Positions 7,128 through 12,240 of a DNA stretch of 12,240 nucleotides are shown in pieces; within the stretch, counting starts at the first letter, position 1; each line of letters begins with the position of its first letter. A program made the translations under genes and the position numbers. This DNA is from CBDUJZ01 sp047629415 (lineage in GTDB: Bacteria > Myxococcota_A > Bradymonadia > REDH01). The stretch covers positions 1 through 12,240 of the forward strand of contig JBLHWZ010000165.1 in the NCBI GenBank assembly GCA_047629415.1, read 5' to 3'. The notes under the pieces were generated by a model, which was not told the origin of the DNA, ran no database searches, and saw nothing but the letters and a program-made list of their open reading frames with translations.

Positions 7128-8247
7128 CTAGAACGCCTTATCTTCTTCCTCGCCACCACCTGACTTGAGCAGGTAGGCCTCGATGAAGCCTTTCAGATCG
7201 CCGTCCAGGACAGCCTGAGTCCTCGACGTCTCGTGTCCTGTGCGCATGTCTTTGACCATCTGATACGGGTGCAAGACGTAGGACCGAATCTGACTGCCCC
7301 AGCCGATGTCTGACTTAGCGTCGTTCACGGCCTGCAGCGCTTCGTCGCGCTTCCTTCGCTCGTTTTCGTAGAGTCGGGCCTTGAGGATTTTCATCGCCGT
7401 GGCCTTGTTCTTGTGCTGGCTGCGCTCGTTCTGGCACGCAACGACAATGCCGGTTGGCATGTGCGTAAGTCGGACGGCGGAGTCGGTCCGGTTGACGTGC
7501 TGGCCACCGGCGCCAGACGCCCGATAGGTGTCAACTCGGAGGTCGCCGTCAGCGATCTCGATCTCAATCTCATCGTCGAGGTCAGGAATGACGTAGACGC
7601 TGGTGAACGAGGTCTGTCGTCGGGCGTTTGAGTCGAAGGGCGAGATGCGCACGAGGCGATGCACGCCCGACTCTGCTTTTAGGAATCCGAACGCGTACGG
7701 CCCGGTGACCTTTATTGTGGCGGACTTGATGCCCGCCTCCTCACCGTCGGAAGCTTCGACCAGATCGGTCTTCCAGCCGGAACGCTCACTGTACCGGAGA
7801 TACATACGCAGCAGCATTTCGGCCCAGTCCTGGCTGTCCGTTCCGCCAGCGCCGGCGTTGATCGAGAGGATAGCGCCGCACCGATCATGCTCGCCCGCCA
7901 ACATGCGCTGGAATTCGAGTTCATCGAGGTGCTTGATGATGCTGGCGAGGAGCTCGTCGAGCTCTTCCTTGACCATCTCCTCACCTTCCTCTTCGCCGAG
8001 CTCGATGAAGGCTTCGACGTCGTCGAGCTGAGCGGTCAGCGCGTCGAACCCTTTGATGGTGTTCTCAACCCCTCCGCGCTCGACGGTGATCTTCTGCGCG
8101 TCGTCGGCGTTGTCCCAGAACCCGGGCTGGCTGACCTGCGCGGTCAGCTCCGCGAACTTCTCCTGCAGTCGGTCATAGTCAAAGATGCCTCCCCAACTCG
8201 GCGAGCCGCTTTCGGAGCGACGCGAGCTGTTCTTTATATGGTTCCAT
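7128..8247 (-). CDS. prfB: Peptide chain release factor 2, expressed through a programmed +1 frameshift
   Basis: RF2 reads UAA and UGA stop codons and triggers peptide release in the ribosome. The gene is in two frames. The first, from ATG at 8247-8245, encodes 22 residues (MEPYKEQLASLRKRLAELGR, then HL) and meets an in-frame TGA (8181-8179). The second begins with GAC at 8180 and runs to TAG at 7130-7128. Joined by the frameshift, the product has 372 residues, close to the 365 of E. coli RF2. In joined numbering, SPF (202-204), the stop-codon-reading tripeptide of RF2, and GGQ (247-249), the peptidyl-hydrolysis motif, sit three residues from their E. coli positions. The residue three before the GGQ Gly-Ala step (Ala243) is Ala, as in most RF2 proteins, not the Thr of E. 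coli K-12. An uninterrupted frame reaching 8303 gives a false N-terminus that is not RF2-like. The upstream ribosome binding site is weak. The gene ends 6 bases from the DUF1444-like gene, convergent with it. Confidence 0.95.
8178..8194 (-). promoter_or_regulatory. RF2 programmed +1 frameshift site
   Basis: On the minus strand the order is GGGGAGG (8194-8188), CAT, CTT (8184-8182), TGA (8181-8179), then C. This matches the classical prfB layout: an internal Shine-Dalgarno-like run three bases before the slippery CTT, followed by UGA C. The ribosome slips from CUU to UUU, skips one base and continues with GAC. Slippage rises when RF2 is scarce, so the site autoregulates RF2 level. Established for E. 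coli prfB; seen here directly from sequence. Confidence 0.95.
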
Positions 8248-8274
8248 ATCGATCGTGTTCTGCGGTGGGCGCTG

Positions 8275-8303
8275 GCTATAACGCGGGCGACGCGTGGGTA
8301 CAA
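8275..8303 (-). promoter_or_regulatory. Promoter-like pair for prfB
   Basis: On minus, TTGTAC (8303-8298) and TATAGC (8280-8275) are 17 bases apart. Transcription would begin near 8268, about 20 bases before the prfB ATG, a normal leader length. Both boxes are only partial matches. The 216-base gap to the lipoprotein gene upstream supports a separate promoter for prfB. Confidence 0.4.
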
Positions 8304-8463
8304 CGGGGGATCGGCGGAGGCGGGGTCGCATAGGTCGCGAAGGGGCCGCGGTTGTCAGTTCGGTCCCCCGCGTCCCAGTTCGAGCCATTCGCACGTCCGA
8401 TTTCAAGGCATAGCGACAGACCCAAAGGCGTGGCGGAAGGAGCTTGGGACTGATGTGGCGCGT

Positions 8464-10605
8464 TCAGCGGCAAACTGTCTCAAAGACGAAGACCTCGCTC
8501 TCGCATCGGTCCAGAATCGTCACGCGGCCACCCGAGGCCGATAGCTGCCATGGGTCCCGCCCAGTTCCGAGCACGGTTGCGACCGTGCTGAGTTCGTCTC
8601 CCCGTACGTCGTAGATACCCAGGTCTCCGCTCTCCTGGTCGGCGACGTAAACAATTCCCTCAACTTCGTCCGCTGGTCCCGAAGTGTCTGGGATGCGGAA
8701 GGTCTCGAGCGGCCCGTCGAATTGCTCTCCGTCAAAGAAGGTCGCTCGATCGTAGAATGCGAGATCGATCCCGAAGTATCTGTCGGTGACCATAACCTGT
8801 CCGCTACCGATTTCCGCATAGGTCTCGCTGATGAGAACCGGACGAGCTGGGTCGCTGACGTCAACCTCAAAGAAGTGTGGATCATACGCGACGAGCGCCG
8901 AGCCTTCGTGCAGGTCAATTCCCCGGTCCATCAAGCGCTCTGCGCCGACATCCTCTCGCTCGGGCCCCCATAACCTGATGGCGCCAACGGCACGTGATGG
9001 CTCGTCAGACTGGAGGTCGAACACCGCAAGTTCAGCGCCATCCATGATCACGAGAATTGAACCATCGAGGGCAACTCGGGTGAGGTCCTCCTGCAGAACC
9101 GCTATCTCAGTGGGCTGGCTGGGGTCCGAAACATCGTAAACGTGGAGGGTTCCGGCGGACGCATCAATCGCGACCAGCCAGTGCTCTGAGCCGATGATTC
9201 GATCGGTAGGATACCCAAGGAGACTGGCGATTTTCCACGGCGCGGAGGCCGCACAGAGTTCGAGTCCGACGACACCGGCCCCGCCCCGGGCGACCCAGGC
9301 GACGCTTCCGACGACGACGACGTCCAGGTTCGTGGCCGTCTCATCCCGGTGTAGGTCTGCGACCATCGTTTGCCTTGCCGTGGCCCCCGTCGCTTCGAAC
9401 TCGAACACCTTGAGCGGTAGCACGACGCGAACTCTCTCTGCATCTCGCCGGACATCGACTGCCGCGCCGTCGGCCTCCGGCCATGAGGCCACCCAAGAGT
9501 CTGCGTCAACTGCGGCAACGAGTCGCGCTTCTCCCGGCTTGGAAGCGACGACGGCGTCGAAGGACTGCCACAAGCTTACTGATGCGCCCTCTAGAACCTG
9601 CGCCCCGATCGCTCCTGTTGCTGAATCAAGAGACCACACGCTCGCGCTGGGCTCGCCACTTTCCAGCATGTAGGTGTTCATCGCCAGGTAGACCTCTTCA
9701 TCGAGTGAAGCCATCTGCATTCCGCTCAGGTACGCCCCTGCAAGGACATCGATCTGAGCGCTGCTGATGAGGCCATTGGGGAACGTGCTGAGCCCTATCC
9801 GCCCGTATTCCAGGGTAAAGGCTGGGGTGTCGGCATCGAAATCCGCCTCGGCCAGAACGAAGCTCATCGCGTCCGCGTTGCCGGTACAGGCGATCGACCT
9901 GTCCTCCGGTCGAGGCGCAGAGGCGGCGAGGCGCGGCGTACCAGGCGACGAGAGGTCTAGGAGTTTGAGTTCTTCTTCTGTGCTCAGGACGATGTAGTGC
10001 GCGAACGCGCAGACCGGATCTACACCTGCGAGACCAGGATCTTCCGTCTGGGCGATCCTCTCAGGGGGCCAGTGGTCGCTGAGATCGAAGACCATTAGCC
10101 TAGCCTGTTCGTCGTCACCCTCGCCGAATACGACGGCTAGGTCATCGAGTGACACCGCCCACGAGGGGGTTAGTCCCGCGTCGAGGACGTCGCGGAGAAC
10201 TGCTTGATCGCCCTCGAATACGTAGCGCTCGAACCCCGCCGCCCCCAGTACTGTCATCCCCTCGGCGTCGTGATGGGTGAGTAGGATGCGGCCTGTGTTG
10301 ATGCGCTCGAACTCAGCAAGTTGGAGACATTGATCCGGCTCGGTGCACTCGGGGCGTACCACACCCGAATCTACTCCGTCGGAATCGCCGTCATTTCCGG
10401 TATCTCCCGTGGAAGCATCGGCGACCTCGGGGTCCAGGCGAAGATCGGACTCGTCGGCACTCTCACAACTCAGCTGCGCGAGCGCGAACAGAAGCGCCGA
10501 CAAGAATGTCACGACATCACGTGTAACAATCACGATTCTTCGGTTATGTGGTGGGTCAGATGTTCGCTGTCGTTTGTCACTATCACCTGCAGTGGTTGGA
10601 GCCAC
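8464..10605 (-). CDS. LVIVD-repeat beta-propeller lipoprotein
   Basis: The frame from GTG at 10605 gives 713 residues. A second in-frame GTG (10533-10531) gives 689 residues and places a clean signal peptide directly at the start, so it may be the true start; the 24 extra residues are hydrophilic. The signal ends in a lipobox-like AQLSC, with Cys47 in long numbering (Gln at -3 is unusual, which lowers certainty). A linker rich in Asp, Gly, Ser and Thr follows (about 50-85), then a Cys pair (87, 93). The body is a string of strand-rich units with the LVIVD pattern, clearest as LMVFDLSD (170-177), LKLLDLSSPGTP (213-224), LHVYDVSDPSQP (487-498), FFEVDVSDPARP (578-589) and LGIYDVRG (662-669). LVIVD repeats form beta-propellers, usually surface proteins with unknown ligands. 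There are five Lys in 713 residues. It is divergent from the GH106-like gene. No ligand or enzyme function is claimed. Confidence 0.85.
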   Translation of the reverse strand: MAPTTAGDSDKRQRTSDPPHNRRIVIVTRDVVTFLSALLFALAQLSCESADESDLRLDPEVADASTGDTGNDGDSDGVDSGVVRPECTEPDQCLQLAEFERINTGRILLTHHDAEGMTVLGAAGFERYVFEGDQAVLRDVLDAGLTPSWAVSLDDLAVVFGEGDDEQARLMVFDLSDHWPPERIAQTEDPGLAGVDPVCAFAHYIVLSTEEELKLLDLSSPGTPRLAASAPRPEDRSIACTGNADAMSFVLAEADFDADTPAFTLEYGRIGLSTFPNGLISSAQIDVLAGAYLSGMQMASLDEEVYLAMNTYMLESGEPSASVWSLDSATGAIGAQVLEGASVSLWQSFDAVVASKPGEARLVAAVDADSWVASWPEADGAAVDVRRDAERVRVVLPLKVFEFEATGATARQTMVADLHRDETATNLDVVVVGSVAWVARGGAGVVGLELCAASAPWKIASLLGYPTDRIIGSEHWLVAIDASAGTLHVYDVSDPSQPTEIAVLQEDLTRVALDGSILVIMDGAELAVFDLQSDEPSRAVGAIRLWGPEREDVGAERLMDRGIDLHEGSALVAYDPHFFEVDVSDPARPVLISETYAEIGSGQVMVTDRYFGIDLAFYDRATFFDGEQFDGPLETFRIPDTSGPADEVEGIVYVADQESGDLGIYDVRGDELSTVATVLGTGRDPWQLSASGGRVTILDRCESEVFVFETVCR

Positions 10606-10633
10606 TGGCTACGAACGTGTTTTCTCGGCACGG

Positions 10634-10692
10634 GAGCGGAGCCGGGGATTGTACGCTTGAAATGAGCACACCGTTCGAGACGAGCTCCGCTC
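10634..10692. repeat. 9-base inverted repeat in the divergent intergenic region
   Basis: GAGCGGAGC (10634-10642) and GCTCCGCTC (10684-10692) are perfect inverted arms with 41 bases between them. A -10-like TACAAT for the minus lipoprotein gene (10653-10648) lies between the arms, and the spacing is about six helical turns counting arm centres (50 bases, close to five). They could be paired half-sites or chance. No -35 of good match is seen for either gene. Confidence 0.35.
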
Positions 10693-10775
10693 AATCGGCC
10701 ATATCTGCCTGGAATTCGCTGGCTGCCGTGCGGCCACGGTCGCCCGAATTTGCCGCCGAGTGTATGACACTGGGC

Positions 10776-12240
10776 ATGAGCAAGCGCTTCGTCATCGTCG
10801 TTTCGGTCCTCCTGTCCGCTCTCTATTCCTGCGCCGAGCGCACAGAACCGGACAACGATCGCCTGTCTCTGGCCGAGCTGGAGGAGCCGCTCGCTGCCAC
10901 TCGCCCATGGGCAAGATGGTGGTGGCCCGGGGGCGATGTGGAGCCAGAACAGCTCGAGCGCGAGTTGACCGCGATCGCCGCCGCAGGGTTCGGTGGTGTT
11001 GAGGTGCAGGCCTTTGACGCGGCACTCGACCCGAATTTGGGGGCCGAAGTGAGCGACCGCATCCACGGCGTTCGTTCCGAGAGGTTCGGTGCCGCGATTA
11101 CGGCGACGATGCGCCGCGCAGCAGAGCTGGGAATAGAGGTCGATCTCACGGTGGGATCCGGATGGCCCGTGGGCGGTTCGCAGGTGGAGGCGCAGGATGC
11201 GTCGACCTCATTGATGTGGTGGGAGCGAAGCGTCGTCGGCCCGATGGAACTCGACGTAGAACCGGTGCCGATCCCGACCTTGTTCTTCACCGTCGCACAG
11301 GTAGCCGAGGCCTCGTTCGGTGAGCCGCTCGGCCGGTTCTTGCCAGACCTCGCCGAGCCAGTGTCCGCCTATGCAGCGCGCGTCATCGAAGGCTCGCGCG
11401 ACCCCTCGCCGCTGGTGCTTGATGACACCGTGGTGCTTGACCCGGAGACGGTGGTCGATCTGAGCGACCGCTGGGTGAACGGCCGCTTACAATGGACGGT
11501 TCCGACCGGTCGCTGGCACGTCGTGGCAATCTTTTCTGGTCCTGCTGGCGACTACCTCACGTTGACCGCCGAGCAGGGAGACCCTTTCGCCGCGGACCAC
11601 CTCGACGAAGCGGTGATTCGTGCGAGCGCGGACTCTTGGTTCGCTGACTCGGAGTCGTGGGGCGAGGCCTGGCGCGGCATCTTCACCGACAGCCTCGAGT
11701 TCAAGGTTGACCGGCTCTACACCGACGACTTTCTCGCGGAGTTCGAGCGCCGTCGCGGTTACCCGCTCGCAGAGGGGATCCTGGCGGTCCTGTCGCAGAG
11801 CGCGGACAGCTTCTTACTCGACGCGGGCCGAGTTCAGATCGCGCCAGATCTGCAAGTGTCGGAGGACGACGAAGGGATCCGCTGGGACTACCGGCAGACA
11901 GTGTCCGAGCTCTTCGTCGAGCGCTTCGTTGGTGGCTTGGAAGGGTGGGCCGACGAGCGCGGCGCGCTGCTTCGTGCGCAGTCCTACGGCATCGATGTCG
12001 ACGTGCTGGCCGCCGCGGGCGCCGCGCACATCCCGGAGGTCGAGACCCTCTACGCGGGCGGCTCGCGGCTCTTCTTGAAGATTGCGTCCTCCGCTGCCCA
12101 TCTCAACGGCCGGGATCGGGCGTCGTCGGAGGCGTTCTCCTTCATCTTGCGCGACCACATGACGACTCCGCTCAAGGTCCGCGCCGTCGCCGACCTCCAG
12201 CTGGTGTCGGGGGTGACGGAGTTGGTCTTCCACGGAGTGC
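10776..12240 (+). CDS. GH106-like glycoside hydrolase lipoprotein (alpha-L-rhamnosidase family), 3' end outside the window
   Basis: The frame is open from here to the right edge, 488 residues with no stop, so the gene continues. ATG at 10776 is preferred because it starts a compact signal peptide (SKRF, then a hydrophobic run) ending in a lipobox-like LYSC (Cys19); an in-frame ATG at 10764 adds four residues. Residue 43 onward has the pattern I recall for GH106: RPWARWWWPGGD (43-54), then AAAGFGGVEVQ, LTVGSGWPVGG (about 125-135, Trp130), FTDSLEF (303-309) with YTDDFLAEFERRRGYPL after it, a HIPEVE run (418-423) and ASSAAHLNGRDRASSEAF toward the end. GH106 enzymes cleave terminal alpha-L-rhamnose from plant or microbial glycans. 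Family membership is inferred from memory, and substrate is not claimed. Only four Lys in 488 residues. Divergent from the LVIVD lipoprotein gene. No polysaccharide-utilisation partner is visible. Confidence 0.75.
   Translation, partial: MSKRFVIVVSVLLSALYSCAERTEPDNDRLSLAELEEPLAATRPWARWWWPGGDVEPEQLERELTAIAAAGFGGVEVQAFDAALDPNLGAEVSDRIHGVRSERFGAAITATMRRAAELGIEVDLTVGSGWPVGGSQVEAQDASTSLMWWERSVVGPMELDVEPVPIPTLFFTVAQVAEASFGEPLGRFLPDLAEPVSAYAARVIEGSRDPSPLVLDDTVVLDPETVVDLSDRWVNGRLQWTVPTGRWHVVAIFSGPAGDYLTLTAEQGDPFAADHLDEAVIRASADSWFADSESWGEAWRGIFTDSLEFKVDRLYTDDFLAEFERRRGYPLAEGILAVLSQSADSFLLDAGRVQIAPDLQVSEDDEGIRWDYRQTVSELFVERFVGGLEGWADERGALLRAQSYGIDVDVLAAAGAAHIPEVETLYAGGSRLFLKIASSAAHLNGRDRASSEAFSFILRDHMTTPLKVRAVADLQLVSGVTELVFHGV

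Noticed and set aside
8342..8369. GGGGCCG and CGGTCCCC hairpin between the LVIVD gene and prfB
   Set aside because: It has a bulged base and no T-rich tail on the minus strand, so it is too weak to call a terminator.
10530..11066. 178-codon minus-strand open frame across the divergent region
   Set aside because: It overlaps the GH106-like N-terminus antisense and the lipoprotein promoter region. No motif is visible.
1..12240. CRISPR arrays, tRNA or rRNA genes, insertion sequences, toxin-antitoxin or defence genes
   Set aside because: No spaced repeat array, cloverleaf, transposase motif or terminal inverted repeats with target duplications were seen by eye.

Overview
This window looks like an ordinary chromosomal stretch from a high-GC, Gram-negative bacterium. 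The closest match I can suggest is a deltaproteobacterium in the broad sense (Myxococcota or Bradymonadota-like). The reasons are a Gram-negative lipoprotein style with long Asp/Gly/Ser-rich linkers after the lipidated Cys, a VWA lipoprotein and an LVIVD-type propeller lipoprotein, HEAT-repeat proteins, and a bacterial RF2 gene with the classical programmed frameshift. This is inferred from protein style, not from a marker gene; the taxonomy is a guess.

Layout. At 2-1411 (+) is the 3' part of a secreted-type zinc metallopeptidase (HEFGH plus a downstream Glu). It converges on a HEAT-repeat protein at 1450-2457 (-). A 236-base gap holds a promoter-like pair and a neat inverted repeat, then a VWA-domain lipoprotein (2694-4541, +), followed by a 15-base tandem repeat and a strong hairpin that probably ends transcription. 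The gap 4542-4950 contains no convincing gene but carries two diverged copies of a 44/45-base repeat and further stem-loops. Then comes gltX (glutamyl-tRNA synthetase, 4951-6339), whose stop overlaps the start of a DUF1444-like gene (6336-7121). On the minus strand, convergent with that pair, is prfB (release factor 2, 8247 down to 7128), which needs a +1 frameshift at an in-frame UGA to be read. Upstream of it, also on minus, is a 713-codon LVIVD beta-propeller lipoprotein (8464-10605). Divergent from that, at 10776 and running off the right edge, is a large open frame that encodes a GH106-like (alpha-L-rhamnosidase family) lipoprotein.

How the parts fit. Two translation genes (gltX, prfB) sit among genes for exported proteins: a peptidase, a VWA lipoprotein, a propeller lipoprotein and a glycoside hydrolase. 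Nothing shows that they form one pathway. The only clear co-expression unit is gltX plus the DUF1444-like gene. The exported proteins are strikingly poor in lysine and rich in Asp/Glu, while gltX is not, which may point to an acidic, salt-adapted exoproteome. I did not find a convincing new biological system; the best leads are the repeats and structures upstream of gltX, the gltX-coupled gene of unknown function, and the operator-like palindrome before the VWA gene.
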